Source: Xanthomarina spongicola (GTDB lineage Bacteria; Bacteroidota; Bacteroidia; Flavobacteriales; Flavobacteriaceae). From it: a stretch of DNA of 64,000 nt. Numbering within the stretch: position 1 is the stretch's first letter; every line of letters begins with the position of its first letter. The stretch spans positions 124,001 through 188,000 of the forward strand of contig NZ_QGGP01000004.1 of assembly GCF_003148645.1 (NCBI RefSeq). Direction: 5' to 3'. A program made the translations under genes and the position numbers. The notes under the pieces are model-generated. The model was not told where the DNA came from. It did no database searches and was given only the letters and a program-made list of their open reading frames with translations. This document shows positions 56,412-64,000 of this stretch, piece by piece.

Positions 56412-57206
56412 TTAAATTCTATCAATTAATAAAAGAGTGGTCGTTACTAAAGAAAGTGCAGTAACAATAGTACCTACAGTCTGCATTGTAGTTGTTCCAG
56501 TACCCCAAGACTTTTGCTTTAAAGGTTTCACATAAATAATATCATTGGGCTGAATATAGTAATAAGGAGATTGCATCACTTTAGCGTCCAACAAATTGAC
56601 ATGATGAATTTTTTGACCTTGTGGATACTGTCTAATAATCAATACATCTTCTCTATTTCCTGTCATCTCAATATCTCCAGAATTAGCTAAAGCTTCAAAA
56701 ACATTTACTCGCGCTTGATAAAGTGTTTGTGTACCAGTTCTTTTGACTTCTCCATTTACAGTAAAACGAATCCCTGTTAATTTTACAGAGACAAAAATAT
56801 TAGCAGTCTCTTTAAACTCTTCTTCTAATAAAGTTTTCTCTAAAAGCTGTTCTATTTCTTCGGTAGTATACCCAAGTACATTTATTTCTCCCAAAACTGG
56901 CACTCGAATATTCCCATGTAAATCAACTGTAAATCCATCAAAATAAGCTCTCTCTTCTCCATCAGCATTCAAATTTTCTTCCCCTACAGGATTGAAAATT
57001 TGTACATTATCTTGATCCAACGCTTTTACACGAATATTCAAAATATCATTAATTTGAATCCGATAAGGCTTCTGTTTTTCAGTAATCACTTGAGTAGTAT
57101 CTGTAGCTGTTTCCATGTTCTGCAAATACACCAAATCTTTATTTGGAATACAAGACATAAAACCGATACTTATAAGTAGATATACCAGAACGAACTGCTT
57201 CTTCAT
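56412..57206 (-). CDS. wza: Polysaccharide export outer-membrane lipoprotein (Wza-like)
   Basis: A 264-residue export protein. The signal peptide ends in GFMSC with the lipid-carrying Cys19, then a Poly_export domain (about 45-150, PYRIQINDILNIRVKALDQ) and an SLBB domain (about 150-230, FTVNGEVKRTGTQTLYQARV). The C-terminal 25 residues are hydrophobic and may form the membrane-spanning helix that in E. coli Wza makes the pore. It opens the polysaccharide operon behind the promoter at 57,229-57,258, with a very short leader. Confidence 0.92.
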   Translation of the reverse strand: MKKQFVLVYLLISIGFMSCIPNKDLVYLQNMETATDTTQVITEKQKPYRIQINDILNIRVKALDQDNVQIFNPVGEENLNADGEERAYFDGFTVDLHGNIRVPVLGEINVLGYTTEEIEQLLEKTLLEEEFKETANIFVSVKLTGIRFTVNGEVKRTGTQTLYQARVNVFEALANSGDIEMTGNREDVLIIRQYPQGQKIHHVNLLDAKVMQSPYYYIQPNDIIYVKPLKQKSWGTGTTTMQTVGTIVTALSLVTTTLLLIDRI

Positions 57207-57228
57207 AAGGACATTTATAGTTTAATCA

Positions 57229-57258
57229 CAAATATAACTTTTCGATAGGAATATCAAA
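57229..57258 (-). promoter_or_regulatory. Main promoter of the polysaccharide operon
   Basis: On the minus strand TTTG (57,255-57,258), 18 bases, then TATATTTG (57,229-57,236) match both boxes of the Bacteroidota promoter. The wza start codon lies 22 bases beyond the -7 box. It is among the clearest promoters in the window. Confidence 0.75.
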
Positions 57259-57312
57259 ACTAATGTAGTTAATTTTGGTTTTTATACGTTTATTTGCAAA
57301 AAACTTAGCCCT

Positions 57313-59175
57313 TTGAACTATTTAACTGTAGAAAATATCTCAAAATCTTATGGAGAGTTAAGTCTCTTCCAAGACCTTTCATTTAGTATTCATAAGGATC
57401 AAAAAATAGCCTTTGTTGCTAAAAATGGGACTGGGAAGACTTCTATTTTAAATATGCTTTCAGGGAAAGACACGCCAGATACTGGAAATATTATTTATAG
57501 GAAAGACATTCAAGTGGCTTTTTTATCTCAAGATCCAGAACTGAACAACAACTTAACAATTGAAGCTGCCATTTTTGATACCAAGAACCCCATTCTAGAT
57601 GTCATAAAAAACTATGAAAAAGCTCTAGAACACCCAGAAGATGAAGAAGGGTATCAGAAAGCTTTTGAGCAAATGGATAGTTTTCAAGCCTGGGATTTTG
57701 AAACCCAGTACAAGCAAATCCTGTTTCAACTGAAACTAGAAGATTTGAGCCAGAAAGTAAATACACTCTCTGGAGGACAAAAAAAAAGACTAGCTCTAGC
57801 TATTGCCTTATTACAGAAACCTGATCTTTTAATTCTAGATGAGCCTACCAACCATTTAGATTTGGAAATGATTGAATGGCTGGAAGACTTTTTTGCCAAA
57901 GAACAAATGACCTTATTTATGGTTACTCACGACAGGTATTTTCTGGAACGTGTGTGTAATGAAATAATCGAGCTCGATCAAGGGCAACTGTACACTTATA
58001 AAGGAAATTATTCTTACTATCTGGAAAAGAAGGATGCACGCATAGAGAATGAAGCTGTAGAACTTGGAAAAACCAAACAACTCTTTAAGAAAGAATTGGA
58101 TTGGATGCGCAAACAGCCTAAGGCCAGAACCACGAAATCGAAGTCGCGTATAGACGATTTTCACGATATTAAACACAAGGCCCAACAACGCCGAAACGAC
58201 CATGAGATTCAGTTAGAATTAAACATGGAGCGTTTGGGCAGTAAAATTATTGAACTGCACAAAGTCTCTAAAGCTTATAAAGATAAAATTATCTTAAATG
58301 GTTTTGATTACACCTTCCAAAAAGGGGAACGTTTAGGGATTATTGGTAAAAACGGAACTGGAAAATCGACTTTCTTAAATTTAATTACCCAGACCCAAAA
58401 ACCAGATTCTGGAAAAGTGGTTTTAGGAGAAACGGTTAAGTTTGGGTACTACACACAGGCTGGAATCCAGGTAAAACCCGACCAGAAGGTCATTGATGTT
58501 ATTAAAGAATTTGGGGAGTATATTCCATTAAAAAAAGGGAGACAAATAAGTGCGCAGCAATTATTGGAACGCTTTTTATTCGATAGAAAAAAACAATACG
58601 ATTTTGTTGAAAAACTAAGTGGTGGCGAACGCAAACGCTTGTATTTATGTACGGTTTTAATTCAGAATCCGAATTTCTTAATACTAGATGAGCCAACCAA
58701 CGATTTAGATATTGTTACCCTAAATGTCTTGGAAAGCTTTTTACTAGATTTTCCTGGCTGCTTGATTGTGGTGTCTCACGACAGGTATTTTATGGATAAA
58801 ATTGTGGACCATTTGCTTATTTTTCGTGGTGAAGGCATCATAGAAGATTTTCCAGGAAACTATTCCGACTTTAGAACTTATGAAGATAGTCAAGAAATTG
58901 AATCCAGTTCAAACGATTCTAAAAAAGACAAAAAGCAATGGAAAAAAGACAGTAATACCAACCTATCTTATAACGAGCAGAAAGAATATAAAAATATTGA
59001 AAGTAAATTAGCTTCTCTGGAATTTGATAAAAAAGCATTAGAGAAGCAATTTCATGATGAGAGCTTAACACCAGAACAAATTCAAGACCTCTCACAAAAA
59101 CTCCAAACCATTTTGGATGCTATTGATGAAAAAGAAATGCGTTGGTTTGAGTTGAGTTCGAAGCTGGAGGAGTGA
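57313..59175 (+). CDS. ABC-F family ATPase (Uup-like)
   Basis: A 620-residue soluble protein with two ABC domains and no membrane part, the ABC-F layout; such proteins act on ribosomes or, for Uup, on DNA-linked processes. Walker A motifs are AKNGTGKT (36-43) and GKNGTGKS (in the second half), each followed by an LSGGxKKR/LSGGERKR signature and DEPTN. The C-terminal coiled coil (about 555-620) resembles that of Uup. The start is TTG at 57,313. It diverges from the polysaccharide operon over a 106-base interval. Confidence 0.9.
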   Translation: MNYLTVENISKSYGELSLFQDLSFSIHKDQKIAFVAKNGTGKTSILNMLSGKDTPDTGNIIYRKDIQVAFLSQDPELNNNLTIEAAIFDTKNPILDVIKNYEKALEHPEDEEGYQKAFEQMDSFQAWDFETQYKQILFQLKLEDLSQKVNTLSGGQKKRLALAIALLQKPDLLILDEPTNHLDLEMIEWLEDFFAKEQMTLFMVTHDRYFLERVCNEIIELDQGQLYTYKGNYSYYLEKKDARIENEAVELGKTKQLFKKELDWMRKQPKARTTKSKSRIDDFHDIKHKAQQRRNDHEIQLELNMERLGSKIIELHKVSKAYKDKIILNGFDYTFQKGERLGIIGKNGTGKSTFLNLITQTQKPDSGKVVLGETVKFGYYTQAGIQVKPDQKVIDVIKEFGEYIPLKKGRQISAQQLLERFLFDRKKQYDFVEKLSGGERKRLYLCTVLIQNPNFLILDEPTNDLDIVTLNVLESFLLDFPGCLIVVSHDRYFMDKIVDHLLIFRGEGIIEDFPGNYSDFRTYEDSQEIESSSNDSKKDKKQWKKDSNTNLSYNEQKEYKNIESKLASLEFDKKALEKQFHDESLTPEQIQDLSQKLQTILDAIDEKEMRWFELSSKLEE

Positions 59176-59251
59176 AAATAGTTTGCAGTCTCAGTCGCAA
59201 TGAATCAATGAGTCGATGTGTCAATAAATCAATATAAAACAAAAAAAGTCC

Positions 59252-59363
59252 GTCATTGCGAGCGAAGCGTGGCAATCTCATGATGCTTTCGCAAACAAGT
59301 AACAGATTGCCACGTCATTCCTATCGTCACTCCCTGCCTTCCGGCAGGCAGGCTCGCAATGAC
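59252..59363. repeat. Compound palindromic element (GTCATTGCGAG ends)
   Basis: Outer 11-bp perfect inverted ends GTCATTGCGAG (59,252-59,262) and CTCGCAATGAC (59,353-59,363) enclose an inner perfect pair CGTGGCAATCT (59,268-59,278) and AGATTGCCACG (59,304-59,314), and a third palindrome CCTGCC-TTCC-GGCAGG (59,333-59,348). It is strongly G+C-rich compared with its surroundings. It carries no gene. I recognise the end sequence from many flavobacterial intergenic regions. Confidence 0.8.
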
Positions 59364-59398
59364 ATCAAAATTTATACTATGAAATTACTAGTTTAAAT

Positions 59399-60166
59399 AT
59401 GTTTTACCAACAAAAACAATACATACAATTCCTATTAAAGTCCACCAACCAACATGGTGTTCACTCTCCTTTTGTATATGATTTAGTTACGAATTGTTTT
59501 TATGATTCTAAAGTCTATCCGGAATACAAAGACTTAAAAGATTATAGAACAGCATTATTAGCCAATAAGAATACACTAGAAATTACAGATTTAGGTTCTG
59601 GCTCCAAAGTCACTAATAACACCTCCAGAGCTATTTCGTCTATTGCCAAACATTCTGGAACCAGCTTTAAACGAACAAAATTACTTTTTAGACTTTCTAA
59701 ATACTTTCAATTTCAAAACATACTAGAATTAGGAACCTCTTTAGGTATTGCTACTCAAGCAATTCATTTGGGAAATCCAGTAGCTCAAATAACAAGTATT
59801 GAAGGTTGCCCAAACATCTCAAATACTGCAAAATCAAATTTATCTAAGAATAAAAATGTCAAATTGCTTGTTGGAGATTTTGATTCGCACATAGAGAAGA
59901 TTGAACAAAACAGTTTTGACTTCGTATTTTTTGATGGCAACCATAACAAAGAAGCTACATTAAGATATTTTGAAAAACTTCTCCCTAAAACTCATAACAA
60001 CACGCTTTTTATTTTCGATGATATTTACTGGTCTAAAGACATGACAGAAGCCTGGGAAACAATTAAGAAGCATCCTAAAGTTTCTGTAACCATTGATACG
60101 TTTTTTTGGGGCTTTGTTTTTTTTAGAACAGAACAAGTGAAGGAGGATTTTGTAATTCGATTGTAA
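59399..60166 (+). CDS. Class I SAM methyltransferase
   Basis: A 255-residue protein. The N-terminal QHGVHSPFVYDLVTNCFY (18-35) is a mark of a Bacteroidota methyltransferase group; motif I ILELGTSLGIATQ is at 108-120, then ITSIEGCPNIS, FDFVFFDGNHNKEATLRYF and TLFIFDDIYWS. The substrate is unknown. It lies outside the polysaccharide locus, with the palindromic element before it and another behind it, so it may be an independent single gene. Confidence 0.85.
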   Translation: MFYQQKQYIQFLLKSTNQHGVHSPFVYDLVTNCFYDSKVYPEYKDLKDYRTALLANKNTLEITDLGSGSKVTNNTSRAISSIAKHSGTSFKRTKLLFRLSKYFQFQNILELGTSLGIATQAIHLGNPVAQITSIEGCPNISNTAKSNLSKNKNVKLLVGDFDSHIEKIEQNSFDFVFFDGNHNKEATLRYFEKLLPKTHNNTLFIFDDIYWSKDMTEAWETIKKHPKVSVTIDTFFWGFVFFRTEQVKEDFVIRL

Positions 60167-60189
60167 TATTTTGTTCAGCTAATAAACAG

Positions 60190-60269
60190 ATTGTCACGCT
60201 TCGATGTTTAGACAACACTTCGACAAGCTCAGTGTGACAGCCCAGCACAGGCTTGCTCAGTGTGACAAT
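60190..60269. repeat. Intergenic repeat (ATTGTCAC...GTGACAAT)
   Basis: Perfect 8-bp ends ATTGTCAC (60,190-60,197) and GTGACAAT (60,262-60,269) enclose two direct copies of GCTCAGTGTGACA (60,227-60,239 and 60,255-60,267). The phrase CTTCGACAAGCTCAGTGTGACA is one I recall from flavobacterial intergenic DNA. It contains no gene. Confidence 0.7.
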
Positions 60270-60386
60270 ACAGGTTTACTACTAATGACGGCAGGTTGGC
60301 TCATGGTTCTTGGCTCTTAAATAAGGTATCATACTTTTTAACTTATAACCTTTTGCCTTTTCACTTTTTACTTTTAACTTTATCAC

Positions 60387-60959
60387 ATGAAAATCTACAC
60401 AAAAACAGGAGACAAAGGAACCACAGCTTTATTTGGTGGTACACGAGTTCCAAAGCATCATATTCGCATAGAAAGTTACGGAACTGTCGATGAATTGAAT
60501 GCTCATATAGGCTTATTAAAAGACCAGGATATCAATCCACATTACAAAGATGTATTATCTCATATCCAAGATCGTTTATTTACTGTAGGCGCTATTTTAG
60601 CAACCGATCCAGAAAAGGCTATTTTAAAAAGTGGAAAAGAACGTTTAAACATCCCAAAAATTTCAGAAGAGAACATCGAGCGACTTGAAAAAGAAATGGA
60701 TATTATGAACGACAGCCTTCCTCCTATGACAAACTTCATCCTACCTGGTGGTCACCAAACGGTGTCATTCTGTCACATAGCACGTTGTGTCTGTAGAAGA
60801 GCAGAACGTTTAGCAGCTGCATTAAACGACTTAGAGCCAGTTGAGCCAAGCACCTTAATGTATTTAAACCGTCTATCTGACTACCTTTTTGTCTTGGCAC
60901 GAAAGTTGTCATCAGATTTAAAGGCAAACGAAATTAAATGGATTCCCGAAAAACATTAA
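60387..60959 (+). CDS. ATP:cob(I)alamin adenosyltransferase (PduO type)
   Basis: A 190-residue enzyme that transfers the adenosyl group of ATP to reduced cobalamin, forming coenzyme B12. MKIYTKTGDKGTTALFGG (1-18) is the ATP-binding loop, YGTVDELNAHIG (31-42) follows, and ARCVCRRAERLA plus YLNRLSDYLFVLAR near the C-terminus complete the PduO family. It works in the cytoplasm as a trimer in known relatives. It is a single gene; no B12-dependent enzyme is nearby and no cobalamin riboswitch is visible upstream. Confidence 0.94.
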   Translation: MKIYTKTGDKGTTALFGGTRVPKHHIRIESYGTVDELNAHIGLLKDQDINPHYKDVLSHIQDRLFTVGAILATDPEKAILKSGKERLNIPKISEENIERLEKEMDIMNDSLPPMTNFILPGGHQTVSFCHIARCVCRRAERLAAALNDLEPVEPSTLMYLNRLSDYLFVLARKLSSDLKANEIKWIPEKH

Positions 60960-61065
60960 TTCGTTTGTTATAATAATAATCACTGCAAAAACTGGATTTG
61001 TTTTAATTAAAAAACAGTGAGAAAAAACGTTCTTTTTATTGATGTATAATTAATTGATTTTTTTC

Positions 61066-61096
61066 TTGTTTATATGAACTAAAAATTTATTTTTGC
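61066..61096 (+). promoter_or_regulatory. Promoter of the DUF2795 gene
   Basis: TTG (61,066-61,068), 19 bases, then TATTTTTGC (61,088-61,096) is a near-perfect Bacteroidota promoter. The ATG at 61,119 lies 23 bases beyond the -7 box. Confidence 0.75.
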
Positions 61097-61118
61097 AAAA
61101 AATAAAAACAATTATAAA

Positions 61119-61340
61119 ATGTATTGGACATTAGAATTAGCATCTTATTTAAGCGATGCGCCTTGGCCAGCAACTAAAGATGAATTAATTGATTATTCAA
61201 TTAGAACTGGAGCACCATTGGAAGTAGTTGAAAATCTTCAGTCTATTGAAGACGAAGGAGACCAATATGAATCAATCCAAGAAATTTGGCCTGATTATCC
61301 AACAGACGAAGATTACCTCTGGAATGAGGATGAATACTAA
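61119..61340 (+). CDS. DUF2795 small acidic protein
   Basis: A 73-residue cytoplasmic protein of the DUF2795 family, whose function is unknown. MYWTLELASYLSDAPWPATKDELIDYSIRTG fits the family start with the PATKDELIDYA-like motif; the C-terminus is very acidic (about 45-73). The strong promoter before it and the terminator after it show a separate, probably well-expressed transcript. The SecA gene follows after 163 bases. Confidence 0.88.
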   Translation: MYWTLELASYLSDAPWPATKDELIDYSIRTGAPLEVVENLQSIEDEGDQYESIQEIWPDYPTDEDYLWNEDEY

Positions 61341-61355
61341 TAAGTAAACATTATT

Positions 61356-61384
61356 AAAAAAAGTCTCGTTTAGAGGCTTTTTTT
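61356..61384 (+). terminator. Rho-independent terminator of the DUF2795 gene
   Basis: AAAAAAAGTCTC (61,356-61,367), a 5-base loop GTTTA, and GAGGCTTTTTTT (61,373-61,384) form a 12-bp stem with one G-T wobble, ending in a T run. Confidence 0.85.
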
Positions 61385-61419
61385 GTGTCTAATTTTTCGG
61401 GAAACTTAATAACAAACCG

Positions 61420-61427
61420 TAACTTTG
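61420..61427 (+). promoter_or_regulatory. Putative -7 promoter element of secA
   Basis: TAACTTTG fits TAnnTTTG and lies 77 bases before the secA ATG, directly behind the DUF2795 terminator. The -33 region is only TTTC-like, so this half is weak. Confidence 0.5.
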
Positions 61428-61503
61428 AGGGTTATAAAAACTCTTAAAAAAACTCAACATATATTTATCAGTTTATTGCTGATATAACTAAAAATAATAA
61501 CAC

Positions 61504-64000
61504 ATGACCTTTTTAGATTCTGTACTAAAAGTATTTGTCGGCGATAAGTCGAAACAAGATGTTAAGGCTATCATGCCTATAGTAAAAGAGATAAAGACTT
61601 TTGAAGCTGCCCTTGAAGCACTTTCTCACGATGAACTAAGAGCTAAGACAGACGCTTTTAAAACTCAAATTGCAGAAGCAAGGAAACCCTTCAACGACAA
61701 TATAGACCTATTACTTAAAGAGGCTGAAGCTACAGAAGATATTGACAAACGTGAAGATATTTATCTAGAAATAGATAGTATTAAAGACCGTATTTATGAA
61801 GTTACCGAAGAGGTTTTAAATAATATCTTACCTGAAGCATTTGCTGTTGTAAAAGAAACAGCTAAACGTTTTGTAAACCACACAGAAATTAAAGTCACTG
61901 CTTCGGCATTCGATAGAGAACTTTCTGGAGATAAAGATTATGTCTCACTTGACAACGACCATGCAATCTGGGCAAATTCATGGGATGCAGCTGGAAAACC
62001 TATTACTTGGGACATGGTGCATTACGATGTACAGCTTATTGGAGGTATTGCTATGCACCAAGGGAAAATTGCAGAAATGCAAACTGGTGAAGGTAAAACC
62101 TTAGTGGCAACACTTCCTGTTTATTTAAATGCACTAGCTGGTAGAGGTGTGCATCTTGTAACAGTAAACGACTATCTAGCGAAACGTGATAGCGCTTGGA
62201 TGGCTCCAATATTCGAGTTTCATGGTCTTAGTGTCGATTGTATAGATTATCATCAACCAAACTCTGCAGCTCGTAAAAAAGCCTATTTATCAGATATTAC
62301 TTACGGAACAAATAACGAATTTGGTTTCGATTATTTACGTGATAATATGGCACATTCGCCAAACGATTTAGTACAACGTCCACATCATTACGCTATTGTC
62401 GATGAGGTTGATTCTGTTTTAGTAGATGATGCACGTACTCCATTAATTATTTCCGGACCTATACCACAAGGAGACAGACATGAGTTTACAGAACTTAAGC
62501 CTAAGGTTGAAGAGATTGTTTCTGTACAACGTAAATATTTAACTGGTGTTTTAGCGGAAGCTAAAAAACTAATTGCTGAAGGAGACACCAAAGAAGGTGG
62601 TTTTCTATTATTAAGAGCTTATAGAGGAATCCCTAAAAACAAAGCCCTTATTAAGTTTTTAAGTGAAGAAGGTATTAAACTGTTGCTTCAGAAAACAGAA
62701 AATCAATACATGGCAGACAATAACAGAGAGATGCCAAAGGTAGATGCCGAGCTTTACTATGTTATTGAAGAAAAGAACAATCAAATAGAACTTTCAGATA
62801 AAGGTATTGAGTTTTTATCTGGTAAAGACAATCCAGATTTCTTTGTGATGCCAGAAATTGGTGTTGAAATCGCAAAAATTGAAGCACAAAATTTATCTTC
62901 AGAAGAAGAAGCTAATCTTAAAGAAGACTTATTTAGAGATTTTGGTGTTAAATCTGAACGTATTCATACATTAAATCAATTATTAAAAGCCTACGCTTTA
63001 TTTGAAAAAGACATTCAATACGTTGTTATGGAAAACAAGGTCATGATTGTCGATGAGCAAACTGGTCGTATTATGGATGGTCGTCGTTATAGCGACGGAT
63101 TACACCAAGCCATTGAGGCCAAAGAGAATGTAAAAATTGAAGATGCCACTCAAACGTTTGCAACAGTAACGCTTCAAAATTATTTTAGAATGTACCGTAA
63201 ACTGTCTGGTATGACAGGTACTGCTGTAACAGAAGCTGGTGAATTCTGGGAAATCTACAAATTAGATGTAGTTGAAATTCCGACCAACAGACCTATTGCT
63301 AGAGATGACAGAGACGATTTAGTATATAAAACCAAGCGTGAAAAATACAATGCCGTAATTGATGATGTTACGAAACTATCTGAAGCTGGCAGACCAGTTT
63401 TAATTGGTACCACTTCGGTTGAAATTAGTGAGTTACTTGGTAAAATGTTAAGCATTCGTAAAATACCACACAACGTATTAAATGCTAAGCAACATAAAAA
63501 AGAAGCCGAAATAGTAGACGAAGCAGGTAGAACTGGGCAAGTAACTATTGCTACCAATATGGCTGGTCGTGGAACAGATATTAAATTAACAGATGCTGTT
63601 AAAGAAGCTGGTGGTCTTGCTATTGTTGGTACAGAACGTCACGATTCTCGTCGTGTTGACAGACAGTTACGTGGTCGTGCTGGTCGTCAAGGAGATCCAG
63701 GAAGCTCTCAGTTTTATGTATCTCTAGAAGACAACTTAATGCGTTTATTTGGTAGCGAACGTATTGCTAAGATGATGGATAGAATGGGCTTGAAAGAAGG
63801 CGAAGTGATTCAGCATTCTATGATTTCAAAGTCTATTGAACGTGCACAGAAAAAAGTAGAAGAAAACAACTTTGGAATTCGTAAAAGACTTTTAGAGTAT
63901 GATGATGTTATGAACTCGCAACGTGAAGTTGTTTACAAACGTCGTCATCACGCTTTATTTGGAGAACGTCTTCGTGTAGATTTAGCCAATATGATTTATG
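61504..64000 (+). CDS. secA: Preprotein translocase subunit SecA, 3' end outside the window
   Basis: The first 832 codons of the SecA motor ATPase, which pushes unfolded proteins through SecYEG. The ATG at 61,504 gives [30 protein letters not shown] (Walker A) follows near residue 193, [19 protein letters not shown] (Walker B with the DEVD box) near 300, and [12 protein letters not shown] near 680. A lineage insert around residues 330-480 lengthens the protein, as is usual in Bacteroidota. The C-terminal end is missing because the window stops; nothing suggests damage. Confidence 0.96.
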   Translation, partial: MTFLDSVLKVFVGDKSKQDVKAIMPIVKEIKTFEAALEALSHDELRAKTDAFKTQIAEARKPFNDNIDLLLKEAEATEDIDKREDIYLEIDSIKDRIYEVTEEVLNNILPEAFAVVKETAKRFVNHTEIKVTASAFDRELSGDKDYVSLDNDHAIWANSWDAAGKPITWDMVHYDVQLIGGIAMHQGKIAEMQTGEGKTLVATLPVYLNALAGRGVHLVTVNDYLAKRDSAWMAPIFEFHGLSVDCIDYHQPNSAARKKAYLSDITYGTNNEFGFDYLRDNMAHSPNDLVQRPHHYAIVDEVDSVLVDDARTPLIISGPIPQGDRHEFTELKPKVEEIVSVQRKYLTGVLAEAKKLIAEGDTKEGGFLLLRAYRGIPKNKALIKFLSEEGIKLLLQKTENQYMADNNREMPKVDAELYYVIEEKNNQIELSDKGIEFLSGKDNPDFFVMPEIGVEIAKIEAQNLSSEEEANLKEDLFRDFGVKSERIHTLNQLLKAYALFEKDIQYVVMENKVMIVDEQTGRIMDGRRYSDGLHQAIEAKENVKIEDATQTFATVTLQNYFRMYRKLSGMTGTAVTEAGEFWEIYKLDVVEIPTNRPIARDDRDDLVYKTKREKYNAVIDDVTKLSEAGRPVLIGTTSVEISELLGKMLSIRKIPHNVLNAKQHKKEAEIVDEAGRTGQVTIATNMAGRGTDIKLTDAVKEAGGLAIVGTERHDSRRVDRQLRGRAGRQGDPGSSQFYVSLEDNLMRLFGSERIAKMMDRMGLKEGEVIQHSMISKSIERAQKKVEENNFGIRKRLLEYDDVMNSQREVVYKRRHHALFGERLRVDLANMIY

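Noticed and set aside
57913-58203. A 96-codon minus-strand open frame inside the ABC-F gene
   Set aside because: It lies antisense to the conserved first ABC domain and linker and has no recognisable content.
59252-60269. Two inverted-end elements as the ends of one composite transposon
   Set aside because: The ends of the two elements differ in sequence, the gene between them is a methyltransferase, and no transposase or target-site duplication is visible.
60296-60493. A 65-codon plus-strand open frame before and across the adenosyltransferase start
   Set aside because: It overlaps the well-supported PduO-type gene in another frame and ends within it.
1-64000. tRNA, rRNA, CRISPR arrays, riboswitches, phage or IS genes
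   Set aside because: I looked for these on both strands and saw no tRNA cloverleaf, no spaced direct repeats, no cobalamin-type leader before the adenosyltransferase gene and no transposase or integrase; a dedicated search would be needed to exclude small ncRNAs.

Overview
This 64 kb window is AT-rich chromosomal DNA from a member of the Bacteroidota, most likely the family Flavobacteriaceae; the genus cannot be fixed from the sequence alone. The evidence is a PorV/PorQ-like gene of the type IX secretion family, a cyclophilin-FKBP fusion, promoters of the Bacteroidota form (TTG, about 19 bases, TAnnTTTG), several TTG starts, no Shine-Dalgarno-like leaders, and short palindromic intergenic repeats of a kind I recognise from flavobacteria.

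Positions 1-12,305 hold housekeeping and envelope genes: a truncated outer-membrane protein gene, a TPR lipoprotein, a cyclophilin-FKBP isomerase, recQ, a kdsD-tatC-AhpD-like trio (start of KDO synthesis, Tat export, a redox-type protein), lptB (LPS export), a DUF808 membrane protein, pssA (phosphatidylserine synthesis), a PorV-like protein and a DUF4105 protein.

Positions 12,437-57,206 are one large surface-polysaccharide locus, almost all on the minus strand. A strong promoter at 57,229-57,258 reads into wza- and wzc-like export and kinase genes, a UDP-HexNAc dehydrogenase and epimerase pair, a Wzm/Wzt ABC exporter, sulfotransferases, a DegT aminotransferase, gmd and fcl (GDP-fucose), thirteen glycosyltransferases (eight GT4, five GT2), methyltransferases, a FemAB/GNAT/transglutaminase/deacetylase-like group, a Wzy/WaaL-like membrane protein and, at the far end under its own promoter, the initiating sugar-phosphate transferase. 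No Wzx flippase is visible, so export probably uses the ABC transporter, although a polymerase or ligase gene is also present.

The locus is interrupted at 34,986-38,644 by four methyltransferase genes on the opposite strand. At one edge of this island lies a decayed asparagine synthetase gene (34,050-34,713) that lost its start codon and its centre. This looks like a site of recent gain and loss. Positions 57,313-64,000 return to housekeeping genes: an ABC-F ATPase, a methyltransferase, an ATP:cobalamin adenosyltransferase, a DUF2795 protein and the first 832 codons of secA.

I found no tRNA, rRNA, CRISPR array, transposase or phage gene. The most unusual content is the polysaccharide locus: its combination of sulfation, methylation and amino-acid-type modification enzymes, the asnB remains, and the dispersed palindromic repeats.
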